From Panaeolus papilionaceus (lineage: Eukaryota; Basidiomycota; Agaricomycetes; Agaricales): a DNA stretch of 64,000 nt. The DNA lies in the NCBI GenBank assembly GCA_015501605.1, contig JADNRZ010000021.1, forward strand, positions 248,001 through 312,000. Direction: 5' to 3'. The notes under the pieces were generated by a model, which saw only the letters and a program-made list of their open reading frames with translations, did not search any database and was not told the DNA's origin. This document shows positions 48,576 to 59,600 of this stretch, one piece after another (position 1 is the first letter of the stretch; the number at the start of each line of letters is the position of its first letter). Made by a program: the position numbers and the translations under genes.

Positions 48576-48784
48576 CAGACCATTTTCTCCGTTTTTTCTT
48601 CAGCAACCTAGCTACCCAACCACCCCAGGTTCGTATTCGATCATCTCACTTAGAAACTTCCCGTCTCTGACCCATTTTTACCACAGAGCTCATTAACCAC
48701 CCGTTGTGCGTACCAACGATAACTATTATCGTGCATTTCACCAGGCCAATACTAACACCTCGTTCCACAGAACAACTCGCAAAC

Positions 48785-49060
48785 ATGCAATTCAAGACCA
48801 TCGTCATCGCCGCCGCCACCATCGCTATGGGTGCTTCCCAAGCCTACGCCGTCAACGGCAAATTCTGGTGCAACGCTACCAAGGGCTCCAGCGCTGACTG
48901 CGTTCTCCCTGGTGTCGGCCCCACCTACGCCTGCGGTGAAGCCCAAGGTGCCTCTGGCTACCAATCCAGCTCCTCCCGCAAGTACTGGCTCACGTTGACG
49001 AGCTGGGGCAAATTCGCTGATTGCTGCCACAAGGCTGGCAAGGGCGCTTGCCAGGGTTAA
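48785..49060 (+). CDS. small secreted six-cysteine protein
   Basis: An intronless ORF of 91 residues. A signal peptide (about residues 1-22, MQFKTIVIAAATIAMG...AYA) is followed by a compact mature chain of about 69 residues with six Cys in the order C, C, C, CC, C (FWCN, ADCV, YACG, ADCCH, GACQ), enough for three disulphides. Codon use is strongly biased to C-ending codons (GCC, ATC, AAC), unlike its neighbours, which suggests high expression. The start MQFK is shared with the hydrophobins, but the cysteine pattern is not that of a hydrophobin. I do not recognise the family. Effector-like, antimicrobial or wall-binding roles are possibilities, none shown. Confidence 0.8.
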   Translation: MQFKTIVIAAATIAMGASQAYAVNGKFWCNATKGSSADCVLPGVGPTYACGEAQGASGYQSSSSRKYWLTLTSWGKFADCCHKAGKGACQG

Positions 49061-50251
49061 AGTGCTGCTATTCGTTGATAGTCGCTTGGCGCGTAGATTT
49101 GATAACGCTTGCTGCTGTCTGGATATATTCTCGCTTGTAATAACAATTAACATGGTGTTGCTCGAGATACTTATCATGTGTGTGCGAGAGTGAACAATAA
49201 GATGTCGTAGAGAGTGGGCCAGTTGAGACCAGCTAACCTGACAGATCTAGATGTACTTCCAGTTCTAAATCCCTAATCTGCGTAACTGAATGGGTGCCGA
49301 TTATATAGCTGCATCGATATAAGGCTAACATACTTGGAAAGCGCGAAGAGGGAGGGATTCACAACAGCAGGTGACATGGAGCCCGGCAAACGCCCAGGAA
49401 AGATATCCAGCAATGGCTACTTCCCGCATGGAAAATTGTGGAGCCAATAGTCGCATATTTGAAAATGTATCAAAAGCGATTACGATCACTGAAGGGCAAC
49501 CCTTGTAAAAATTATCCAACGTGTTCAAAATTAACTCTAATTTAACAGGAAAACATGTAGTTAACACGAAACCGAGTAGCACCAGTACACTCCATCAATG
49601 AGAGACCACATTCAAATTATACCATTAATAAACAACCTGATGAAAACAATTAGCGACGCGCTCGAAGCGAGAAAAACGAAGAAATGATTGAGAAATGAGA
49701 ATTAACATCATCTACCGTTGTAGAAAATTGGCCTCACGTCGTCCTCTCTTCCTTGTCAGAAAGAAGAGGAGATCGGACAGTGTGAATAGTGTAATCATAT
49801 GTGAGATAAGAAGCGCGAGAAGCGAGGGAAAAAAGAAAAAAAGGGAAAGCAGATGAAAGGTATACTCACAATACGATGGCAGATATATTGTTGTGCATCA
49901 AGACCGAGCGACCTGAACCAGGGTTGAAAGCGCCTAACATTTCCAGAACGCGCGTGCGCGTCAGTTCATGAGTACAATTAATCCATAACGAGGATAATAT
50001 GAAGAAAAAGGAAGAGCAGCTGAGGAAGGCAGGGATGGTCGTGGTTCAAAACGAAGAGAGTTGCTGCGAAAATTTACCATATGTGTGGTGGTCACATTCA
50101 CGTGAAGTTATATAACTGTCACACTCAAGGCTTTGGTGAAGCGTCGAGACTTCGAGAGCGACAGCCCGTGGATCAAAAGTTGTAGGCAGACATCAAATGG
50201 TTGAAAAATCAAATTCGTGAAACTGAGGGTCCCCGTCTCGATTTAATCAGT
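49061..50251. other. intergenic, no supported gene
   Basis: Contains the 3' UTR of the small secreted protein gene. A purine-rich tract around 49800-49860 is the only compositional feature seen. Confidence 0.45.
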
Positions 50252-50765
50252 TCAATGACCCAGCATCGACTCATACCCAGGGTGCTGCTGTGAGAATCCA
50301 TCCATCATCAGCGGCTTCTCGATCTTTATTTTATGTACCTTAGCTTCTAGGTTATCCACCTCCTCTTGAAGCCTCAAAACCTTCATCTTCTCTGAGATCA
50401 CCTCTTTTTTTACTGCCGTCACTTTCTGGTACAACTCATTGAGCGACAAGCTGGATGATGGGATCGTAACCACACTCTTCGGCAGGGCAACGCTGAGCTT
50501 GTTTGGCTGGTCATATAGCGCGCAGATTGAGGCTCTAGTCCCATCACACTCTAGTGGGTGTGGGGCCTCCACTAGGCCTATGAGAATTGGTTTTTATGAA
50601 GATAGACATCACCATGAGTACCTTGAATGAGGAGCACATACCCACCTCAAGGCTAAAACGAGTGGCTGCGTTGGCGGAGGGGCTTAACACGGGTATGGAT
50701 CTGTATCGGTGTACCACAAATAATAAATCGGTTGACTGGGGTATCTCAGGGAATTGGGGATGCAC
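50252..50765 (-). CDS. small coiled-coil protein of unknown family
   Basis: Model: 50765..50642 and 50577..50252, 149 residues. The donor GTATGT and acceptor CATAG join in phase (…SLEVG|LVEAPHP…). The first exon has no signal peptide. The second holds an acidic/Cys segment and, at about residues 90-130, a coiled coil (ELYQKVTAVKKEVISEK and EEVDNLEAKVHKIKIEK). No known domain. It is one of three small same-strand genes in 50.2-52.7 kb. Alternative start: the ATG at 50572 in the second exon would give a 106-residue protein. Confidence 0.55.
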
Positions 50766-51004
50766 CTCAAAGCACCCGTTCTTAACTGTTCCCTTTATTT
50801 GTCGTCCCAGATTACGTCAAAGGTCTCGATTGGTACAGTAATCTAATGCTATAAAGCATATTAAAGGGTAAAGCAAACGGGGTCGTGGTGCTTTATTTCT
50901 ACTCTCTGAAATTTTACCTTGTCATCGGGAAAAGACCACTTGAGGATGGTCCCTCGATGGTGCGAAATCGAAAGTAGTGATCAATTGCTATCTCAATTGG
51001 GGTC

Positions 51005-51701
51005 CTAGTCCCGTTGAACGAACTCTTCACCAACGCTAATCTCTCTCCCTTCCCTCCCCGCTTTCAACATCAGCCGAGCCATGAGCTCCACCAAAATAGA
51101 CAACTTCCCGAGTCTGTGTTTCTCCTCCCAAATAGCCGCCCATATGTACTCCCGATCCTCCTCGAATACTTTTCTATCCCCCTCAGAATGGCGATGTGTC
51201 ATGGAAAATTCTTTTGTTGGATTAGCGCCATATTGCTTGGATAGACGCTTGGCCGTAGGACCACTTGGAGCGACCCTTGACTTGGGCGGAGGAGAGCTGA
51301 ACTCGCTCATTCGCTTCTCGTGTAAGATCCAATATCTGTCCAGCCCGGGAGGTAAGGCGTGGTTTGTGGGCTGAGTAGACAGCGCGCCGGTTCCTATGGT
51401 CTCAGCGAGAAGCTGTGAAGATAACATTGTCATCAATTGCGAGTGTAGCAGTGGCATTGACGACTGATTTGCAGGCGAGTCTACAGCCTTCGGTTTAGAC
51501 ATGGGGTATGCTTGCTGAAACAGTCGACGTACGAGGCACCTTTCCAGCTTCAGTGTTCTTATTCGACGTAACTTTGCGAAGCATAAGGCCCAGGGCATAA
51601 AATCGATGTTATTATATGGATATGCACTCACTATCGTTATCGTCTTCAGGTCGGATTATAATCGGGAGCTTTTTCGTACCAGCCTTCAAAATGATCTTCA
51701 T
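51005..51701 (-). CDS. unknown protein, small lineage-specific gene
   Basis: Model: 51701..51632 and 51510..51005, 191 residues. A GTGAGT donor and a CAAG acceptor (chosen over the upstream TTTCAG because only this one keeps the frame) join …PEDDND to TYPMSKPK…. A TATA box (51758-51751) lies 50 nt before the ATG. Most of the protein is polar. The last 50 residues look like an amphipathic charged helix pair (WAAIWEEKHRLGKL, LMARLMLKAGREGRE). The N-terminal PIIIRPEDD resembles PIVVRDDPG in the neighbour at 52.6 kb, hinting at common origin. No known family. Confidence 0.55.
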
Positions 51702-51750
51702 CGGTTGCGGTGCAGCATGGAATCAAACAATATTGGGAAGGTCGAAAGTT

Positions 51751-51758
51751 CCCTTATA
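51751..51758 (-). promoter_or_regulatory. TATA box of the 51.7 kb gene
   Basis: Reads TATAAGGG on the minus strand, 50 nt upstream of the ATG at 51701. Confidence 0.5.
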
Positions 51759-51902
51759 ATAGAAAATATCTCGCCACCCGACCACTCACGTATCACTTGT
51801 GATCGGGGGTTAAAAAGCCGTTCTCATTGTTCAAATTACTAGTAACTACGGTGTAAAAACACACGACCACTCCTTTAAATTTGTGGAACGCCATCACAAA
51901 GC

Positions 51903-52649
51903 TTAACAATGCTCCGCGTCGAGGCCAACCACCTCTTCTCTCCACCATTTCAAAATTTTCTGCTTTCTCCCGTCCCGATAATCTATTTTGTTTCGCTCTT
52001 CGTCCTCAACGAGTAACGAAAGGAACATAGGCCAGTTGTTCTGAAAAACTCTCCGAAATGCAAGAATTTCAGGAGGATTAGTTCTAAAATTACATTGCAA
52101 AGCCACTCCTGGAACGTCGCTTTGTCTGCCTCGCAACTGTCGACCTCGGTTAACCACTTTGAGAGCTTCGCAACCTCGGCTTCACTCTCTGAGTCGGTCG
52201 AGTCTTTATCTGTCCCTGATATTTCTTTGTCAGTTTCTTCCTGTAGCTCCGAATCGCATTCCAATTCTCGTAGCCTGAGGCTGTCAAGAGCCCATGCGAT
52301 TAGCACTCTCACAAGGTGCAGGACCTGTTCTTTGTTATTGATTCTGTCAGACTTGTGAAATTGATCTCAGTGCTTAACACTTTTGAAGTGAAGAAGCTAG
52401 GCAAGATGTGCTTCATTTCTACGATTCGAGTGGCTGCATCTGCTGTCGTTTCTCTGAGTTGCCTGGGGATTCTATTAGATCTAAGCGATGTTGGTGAAAG
52501 AAGATTGGAAGGGTTGAAAACATACCTTTGAGTTCTCTCGCTTTAGTTGGACCAGGGTCATCCCTGACTACGATGGGGTCCTGTTACGTCCCGGACTCGT
52601 CATGTGGCTTAGTCTTGCGCTTAGGTTTGTACATAGCTTTGGGAGGCAT
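51903..52649 (-). pseudogene. unknown small gene with a premature stop at codon 22
   Basis: Exons 52649..52526, 52480..52423, 52280..52094 and 52040..51903 total 507 nt, a whole number of codons with every junction in phase. An in-frame TAA lies at 52586-52584, 21 codons after the ATG. Downstream of it the frame stays open and coding-like: acidic Glu/Asp/Lys region (DKDSTDSESEAEV), a Trp-containing segment, and a charged end (KILKWWREEVVG). TAA is one C-to-T step from CAA. A TATA box sits 39-46 nt before the ATG, so the promoter looks intact. Intron 2 is 142 nt, longer than usual here. If translation could begin later, the first in-frame Met is in exon 2, so loss of function is the simplest reading. 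Confidence 0.55.
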
Positions 52650-52687
52650 GACGGGACTTGAAAGTTGGTTGAAGGATAGCCTTGAAG

Positions 52688-52695
52688 TTTTTATA
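52688..52695 (-). promoter_or_regulatory. TATA box of the 52.6 kb gene
   Basis: TATAAAAA on the minus strand, 39-46 nt upstream of the ATG at 52649. Confidence 0.5.
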
Positions 52696-53252
52696 GCTGA
52701 AGTCACTATGTCATTCCATGCAATATCGAGACACCTGCGTCTTGTTGATGGAATAAGGTGGAAAGCGCAATTTGTCATCCTTGGGTCAACGAAGCTGAAG
52801 CGTGGAAACCTGTTTGCAACGAGTTCTTTGTTTCTGAACGCCTCAGCTGTGACCCTTGAACCACATTTTTTCGGAACGCTCACTGAATTCTGGAACACAT
52901 TATGGCAGGCCACAGCAATGTGGCTCCGAGAGAGATGGAATAGGCTCAGAGCAAGTGAATATGTACGCTGCGCGCGGCAAGTTCCGACGTCGACTCGAGA
53001 ACGTGTATCATGATGGGCAGCAACCTTGATCTTTACACGATAACCATCATCTTCGTGTTTTTGCGACCATACCCGTTTACCCAGAGTCAAAAAGGCTTGT
53101 AACATGGCCCGGGGTTGCTGGCATAACTATTGTTTCGTATGTGATCTAGTCTCGTTGAACTCAACACGAGAAATCCCTGTTCACATTGCCTAGAAGCTAA
53201 CTATTCGAGTATCTGACAGCTCACTGGTGCGACATACCTATATAACGGGGAG

Positions 53253-54555
53253 ATGGTACGTCTTTAAGCGCAGAATTTCTCTAGGAATTAATTTAATATT
53301 CCCCCTGAGACAGATCATAGATGAAATAGTCGACTGCGCACTATCTTCCGAAGAGCTGCCAAAGGCGTTGTACGAGGGTCTCACTTTCTCTGAGGACGAC
53401 ACCGAATGGACAGGCGACTATGTTATGATCTGTCCTTTTGAGAGCAATAAAGACGGCACACCACATAGGCTCCTGGCGAGCTTTGACGACCTCCAGTATA
53501 TGGAAAGTGAGTGCTTCATGTAACGCAGAATTTGGGGCGAAAGCTTAGCACATCCTCCTCGTCAGGGCCAATGGGCTCAGCATGTACTTCAAAGAACATA
53601 ATGGCAGTGTTTCATGTCGTGCCAGGTGACATGGCTGAATGTGGCCAATTCGAAAGCGAAATTCGCCCAGAATGGGATACCTCTTCTGGGGACTATCATG
53701 TCAGCTCTATTGGGTTCACGGTTCTCATCACGCGTTGCGCATATAACATCTTATTGCAAGCCGCTCCATCGCTGAAACCTCACGTTATCTTTAGGCTGTA
53801 CTGGGAGAAAGGAACAGACAATCTTGACTATGGCCCAATCAACGGTGTAACGGGTGATCAATTCGTCTACTGGGAAGGCATTCATAATTCATCCAAAGAG
53901 CGAGATTTTTCTTCTCAGTATGCAGCAGCTGATACATTCTGGAACGAAATGTTTTTTTCCGAGGGCAGTACCGTTGAAAAAATTTTGGACGACGCTTGGA
54001 GGGGACCAGGTAATCTTTGGGCAATGGTCAGACCTGATAGGTGAGTGTTCATATTCGCTCTCGGTTATAACCATGCTCTAACATCAGTTTCACTCCTCAA
54101 GATACCCTGTCAAAAAGACCCTTCTGACAAGCTTCATCAGTCGCATTACAAGCAACGCGCTCACCCTCATTTCAACCGAGTCCATATTTATGCTTCCAGC
54201 TGAACTGCTCCTTTGCGGGTTCATGCATCCTCGAGGCCTTAATAACTTTTTGTCAACTTGCAAGAAAGCTGTGTTTCTTTGCCGTGACGCTGACAGCATC
54301 GTGTGCAGGTATATGCAGAAGAACGAGCCGTGGTACCTACCAGCGGGCCCTTTCGATATACCATCTGGTGATCAGGAATTCTCGTGGTGGAAGGCAAGGT
54401 GGGGTGAAATGGGACTTGATGGCGATGACTTGAATGGCCAAATTCCCTGGCTTCAATATCGACGAGCGTGTAGTCACAGTATGAGCATGTGGAATCGCAT
54501 TCGCATCTGGAAGGTGGCAAAGCAGCTTGAGCGTTTGGCAGAGGACTTGATATGA
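53253..54555 (+). CDS. F-box protein, paralogue B
   Basis: Model join(53253..53255, 53314..53506, 53566..54040, 54102..54555), 374 residues, in phase. It aligns with paralogue A along its whole length: DYVMICPFE, QAAPSLKPH, DYGPINGVTG, AWRGPGNLWAMVRPDR; then the F-box-like segment (FMLPAELLLCGF...STCKKA, about residues 243-270) and the tail WYLPAGPFDIPSGDQ, IPWLQYRRACSHSMSMW and RIRIWKVAKQLE. The last exon is 454 nt in both genes. The last intron ends at TCCTCAAG rather than at the first ATCAG; the earlier site would put a stop in frame. The first exon is the doubtful part: it would hold only the ATG, followed directly by GTACGT, with a TATA-like element only 15 nt upstream. Role as for paralogue A. 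Confidence 0.75.
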
Positions 54556-55003
54556 CCAATGTACATGATCGAATAAAAAACTTGTGCTTGTTTATTACCC
54601 GTTCTCGAGCCTCATACAGCGGTATATCTACGAGTTGTGACATGATTCAATTCAAATCAACACAGAATATGTCAAAAATGTGGGTCTGTATTGAATCCTT
54701 TCTGAAAACATGTCAAAGCCACAGCTTTTGGACAGAATACTGTTGGCTAGAGTTTTATCTTGTGTTCGATAGCAAGTTCGATTTTCGTTGTCAGCAACTG
54801 AGACTATACAAAGGTCATGTAGAGCAAATGTTTGACACAAGAAGCCAGGTTCACACTTCCTGGAGGAGACTCACACTATTCGGGTTCCTTTTAACAAATT
54901 CAATTTTACACACTTATATATGGTACGACACATTCCCGTGAACATGAAACGATGAAGTATACCTGTGCTAAGTATCCGACATACAGACACCATCCCCAAG
55001 AAA

Positions 55004-55541
55004 TTAAAGGGTAATAGAGATCGGGACACAGCCGATGGCAATGATCCCACTCTGCATGACATAGTCAGTAAGGTCGTCTCATATCTTATCTGGCTAATCG
55101 GACTCACGAAGTTGTTGTTCTGGCAGCATACAGGTTGAGCTGTGCAAGCTCCTCCTGCGCCAATGCCAAGGACGTTGATGGGAGTGCAGTTAATACCAAC
55201 GAGAGCAGTGATTGGTTGGACAACGATGTTGAGCAGACCGAAGATTGGGGAGAGGATGCTGTCGTTAGCCTAGAGGATAACAGTTACAAGAGAGTCGGTA
55301 TTGAAAATGGATTGATAGACATACAGCTTGCAAGGTGTTACAGCACTGAAGGTTCTCAGTGTTGCATTGGCTCGCGGGAGGTGGGGTTTGGGAAGGTGGT
55401 GGCTATATCGATTCACGATATGAAATTAGGTCTATACTTTCTAAGAGTCTAGATATGACCTACGACGGTCACCGTGACGGTGGTTGTGGCAGCCGCAAGA
55501 GCTGAGACAGCAGAGGTGACGAGGAGAGATTTGAATTGCAT
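55004..55541 (-). CDS. class I hydrophobin 1
   Basis: Model: 55541..55464, 55402..55325, 55269..55108, 55051..55004; 121 residues, GT-AG throughout. A signal peptide starts MQFKSLLVTSAVSALAA. The mature chain has the eight-Cys pattern: QCNTENLQCC, then INC, GACTAQPVCC and IGC, spacing C-X6-CC-X32-C-X13-C-X5-CC-X12-C, within class I limits. Hydrophobins self-assemble at water-air interfaces to coat hyphae, spores and fruit bodies. The sequence between Cys 4 and Cys 7 is almost the same as in the two neighbours, but the N-terminal half and the introns differ. TATA box at 55612-55605. The exon structure (four exons, the last 48 nt) is shared by all three copies. Confidence 0.93.
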
Positions 55542-55604
55542 GTTTGTAGATGTCGTCGATGCTGTGGCTACTTGGACTGAGAGAGCCTTGAGAAATCATG
55601 CACG

Positions 55605-55612
55605 CCTTTATA
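55605..55612 (-). promoter_or_regulatory. TATA box of hydrophobin 1
   Basis: TATAAAGG on the minus strand, 64-71 nt upstream of the ATG at 55541. Confidence 0.6.
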
Positions 55613-56692
55613 GGGCTTGCCGATGGTGATGGGGTAATACAATTACCATAGCGCTCGTACCACGGCGGCCATGATTTGCACCGAATCGGTAGCAACACCC
55701 CGGAATGCATAATCTTGGCAGAGTTTCTCATGTCGGTGAGGAGTACCTGTCAATCTTGTGGAGTGGGAGAGGGTTGATTGGACCTTGGAGTCGACAATCT
55801 ACAAGAGCCGGGCATTTGAATTTATGATAATGAGCGTCTACCTGTATGGCGATTCATCACCTCGTTCAATGATTGCGAGGAAGACACTAGAGTCGCTTCA
55901 AGCGCGTGTCCCATAACCATTGCTCACACTTTAATTTATCACTTTCATATGTTGAATCAATTATTATGGAGTTTCATGTGGATTTATCTTGACATTACTT
56001 TCTGACAGTTCCGCATATTGTAGAACATCAGAATGAAGATAATGACGTCCTCATTTGATTGAGGTGGCTGTCAAGATATGCAAAATTCTCAGCTGTCGAT
56101 TTGATGAGAAGTTCCAGTACAACGGTCCAATGCCTCCTACACTTCAGGCACACCTCATCCGGACATCCTCAATGACGAACAGATTTCATTGACTTTTTCG
56201 TGGTAGGGACAACGGAATAACTACTTCTGCGAACACTATGTCGAATCAAATCAAGCTTCTTGAAAATGATGATGGAGTGCCGTCATGTCACTGACCACAT
56301 GGACGATTATGACTGATAACGAAACACTGTTATTATTAGAGTAGGGTACTGTCTCTCCGTGAAATCTTGTGTCATCATTGTTACTAAAACGGTATTTATA
56401 ATTTCAAGTCGAATTCACCGCCGAGGTGTATGCGCATCCTCGAAGACTGCCGAAAGGGGTTTGAAGCACCCCCGGGTCTGAATATGAGGAGTTGCATTTG
56501 AAGAATTTCTCGAGTTTGAATAAAATGGGTCGCTATTTATCTTAATAACCCTCTTTAATTAAGCGTTTCGCACAGGTAGAGCTATCGATCAATGTGGATT
56601 TATTCAACGTGTTTCCACAGTGTACATGGGTATCGAGAATGCCCGTGCTAAGCAATCTGTCAACAGCGCTAGCTATCTTCGGAGTCCATTCC

Positions 56693-57234
56693 TTAGAGGC
56701 CAAGGGTGACTGGGGTACAGCCAATGGCAATCAAACCAGCCTGTAGAATGATGTGAGCACTATATCAACGGCCGACTAATGCAATGTTAACTGACGAAGT
56801 TGTTGTTCTGGCAGCAGACCGGTTGAGCGGTGCAAGCTCCTCCAGCGCCAATGCCAAGAACATTGATCGGGCTGCAGGTAACACCAACGAGGGCGGTGAT
56901 TGGGCTAACGACGATGTCGAGCAGACCAAAAATGGGGCCAAGGACGGGAACATTGTTGGCCTAGTTTCAAGTCAGCGTCAGTTGATATTTGACACAGAAC
57001 CCTATGAATGGAGACCTACCTGTTGGACGGAGTTGCAGCATTGGAGGGCACCAGTGTTGCACTGGCTAGCAGGTGGTGGGGTTGGAGAGGGAGGTGCCTA
57101 CGTGCGGAGCGATCGATCGTTAGTAGCGAGGAGTCCGATGATTCTTGAATACTTACCACAGTCACGGTGACGGTGTGTGTGGCAGCCGCAAGAGCAGAGA
57201 GAGCAGAGACAACGGCGAGTGACTTGAATTGCAT
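56693..57234 (-). CDS. class I hydrophobin 2
   Basis: Model: 57234..57157, 57097..57020, 56960..56796, 56740..56693; 122 residues. The signal peptide is followed by the eight-Cys class I pattern (QCNTGALQCC, VTC, GACTAQPVCC, IGC). Exons 1-2, introns 1-2 and most of exon 3 are identical at the nucleotide level to hydrophobin 3, which lies inverted 1.9 kb away. Only two silent changes and one Asp/Asn change appear late in exon 3, whereas intron 3 and exon 4 (AGLIAIG...VTLGL) differ clearly. TATA box at 57308-57301. Likely co-expressed with copy 3 if the divergent intergenic region is shared, but that is inference. Confidence 0.94.
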
Positions 57235-57259
57235 GTTTGAAAGCTTGGATAGTCGATGC
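56796..57259 (-). repeat. left arm of the hydrophobin inverted repeat
   Basis: This arm of about 464 nt is nearly identical, in reverse orientation, to 59137-59600. Identity starts about 25 nt before the ATG and fades at the end of exon 3. Confidence 0.85.
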
Positions 57260-57300
57260 GGTGGATGCTGGACTGAGGGACTTATTCGAAAACTTACTCT

Positions 57301-57308
57301 CTTTTATA
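57301..57308 (-). promoter_or_regulatory. TATA box of hydrophobin 2
   Basis: TATAAAAG on the minus strand, 67-74 nt upstream of the ATG at 57234. It lies outside the inverted-repeat arm. Confidence 0.6.
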
Positions 57309-59088
57309 GACGAGTACTGGCTGACCCGAGCGCTGAGATTCGCATCTGAATTCGATTCGAGCACTCAGAAATCAAGGCAGTTAGGGGTCTCTCTACTGGG
57401 CTTCTCATGTCGGTGAGGAGCGCTTGTCAAATTATTGGAGTGGGAATATACCCAAAACAAAAAGATCGTGCCCAAGCCGTGACCGTGAATCTGATGTTGG
57501 TAAGCCACAGTTGCAAGTTCATTGAACGACAATCATGAGTACTTTCGAAACAAGTGAATACTATGGAGATTTATGTGCATCATAAGACCTCCGTCAGGAG
57601 CAAGAAAACCGTTGCATACATTGTCGAAGTAGGTAGAGCGAGGACATTACTATCGAACGCACCTTAGCAGCTATGGCAAATAATCAAACTGGAGTTTCAT
57701 GTGGCATAGATCCTGAACTTCAGTGGTAACCACTGTGCCATCATAAATGACGATTTCAAGTCGTGAGCATTCCTGTACATTGCTTTACTCATCACATTGC
57801 GGACGACTTGTTCCATTCTGGAGGCATCTTTTTCGATTTTTTCTTTGTGGCTGAGCGCAAGGTTTTTTCGACGCACGGCACTCGACAGTCGTGGGAGGTT
57901 CATGTCTGTCGGGGTTGGAGCAACGTCGATAATGGAGTCACAATTGTCTGAGTGGCTGAGACGTTAGAATACGGGACAAGTAAACTTATCGAAAGTGTTG
58001 GAACATGTCGGGTTTATTTCACCTCCGGGATTGCAACACAGTCTATCTTCACTGAATACGCTTTTGCCGCACAAGCTTAATCATCGTTAAAGTTTTCACC
58101 TGTCGAGATGAGATATTGACCCTTCGACCCCATACAATATCGATCTGTTTCATTGCCCACATGATACTCGAACCTTCACAAGAATGAATGACGGAAAATG
58201 ACAAAACTATCGAGTTCATATTAAACCACTAATAATGTTGCCTACCCTCCCACACACAGTCTCGGAGTCTCGATGGATAGTTGTTCCAAAGAATTGATTC
58301 CATTATAGATCATTGGCAAGCATGGGAAGTCCGAGTATTCCTGCAGCGCCCGGTGTGGCTTCAAAACGGAACGTGAAGCAGGGGAAAGTGCGGGGATAAT
58401 ATCAATTCTGCTTTGCGAAATGAAGTCATTCAGGATCAAATGAGAGACACAGAACTTGATATTGATAATGGGGCCGGCTCGCATCTGCAAATTCGTCCAT
58501 CCCAACATCGGAGTTTTGTGCAAGTCTTTCTAATTATCAAGGATTCCAACGCCAAGTTGTGGCGGGTTGTGTGACTTCGTTTGATCCTCATGCCAGGCAT
58601 TTGGTCAGCACCGCCAAGTACTTAGCAACTAAGCATTGAGGGCAGACGCGCCACCCAAGCTCCCGATGGCAATTATCAGATACGCCAAGCTGGATATAAC
58701 ATTGAGTCCTTCACAGTTGACGTCATGGCTACAATTTCATGCTGTCTAACATGATATTTCAACTTTGAGCCCGCTCACTCTACAAGTTATAGGGACGAGA
58801 GCAACTAGAGTACAATGGAGAGTAAATAATTCGAGTACCTAGTATCCAAGGTACAGGGGTATATTCTCGACATAACAAGGATATAATATAGATAAAGACA
58901 ATTATGAGGCGAGTTATTCCTTCCCATTCTCACTCCAAGGATCACTTTCTGACGGGAGCTCCGCAATAATGACTTCGGACGAAACGAAACGGAAGGAGGC
59001 TCGGTAATTATGTGGAATCTGTTGGGTCAACTGGTGGGAGAGACAATGAGCGAAAGGAAAGTAAGCTCTGGAGTAAGAATTAGAAGAG

Positions 59089-59095
59089 TATAAGA
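59089..59095 (+). promoter_or_regulatory. TATA box of hydrophobin 3
   Basis: TATAAGA 67-73 nt upstream of the ATG at 59162. It differs from the TATAAAAG of copy 2, so the core promoters are not part of the duplicated tract. Confidence 0.5.
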
Positions 59096-59136
59096 GGGAG
59101 ACACATTTTCCGATATTCTCCAGTCGATCATCCACT

Positions 59137-59600
59137 GCATCGACTATCCAAGCTTTCAAACATGCAATTCAAGTCACTCGCCGTTGTCTCTGCTCTCTCT
59201 GCTCTTGCGGCTGCCACACACACCGTCACCGTGACTGTGGTAAGTATTCAAGAATCATCGGACTCCTCGCTACTAACGATCGATCGCTCCGCACGTAGGC
59301 ACCTCCCTCTCCAACCCCACCACCTGCTAGCCAGTGCAACACTGGTGCCCTCCAATGCTGCAACTCCGTCCAACAGGTAGGTCTCCATTCATAGGGTTCT
59401 GTGTCAAATATCAACTGACGCTGACTTGAAACTAGGCCAACAATGTTCCCGTCCTTGGCCCCATTTTTGGTCTGCTCGACATCGTCGTTAGCCCAATCAC
59501 CGCCCTCGTTGGTGTTACCTGCAGCCCGATCAATGTCCTTGGCATTGGCGCTGGAGGAGCTTGCACTGCTCAACCGGTCTGCTGCCAGAACAACGACTTC
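59137..59600 (+). repeat. right arm of the hydrophobin inverted repeat
   Basis: Reverse-complement partner of 56796-57259; see hydrophobin 2. Confidence 0.85.

Larger units (their letters stand above)
57260..59136. other. divergent spacer between hydrophobins 2 and 3
   Basis: About 1.9 kb separates the two head-to-head genes. No coding exon was supported inside. Apart from the two TATA boxes I saw no long match between its ends. Confidence 0.55.

Noticed and set aside
57016..57234. 72-codon ORF starting at the hydrophobin ATG, identical to one at 59162
   Set aside because: It is read-through of intron 1; splicing gives the eight-cysteine hydrophobins.
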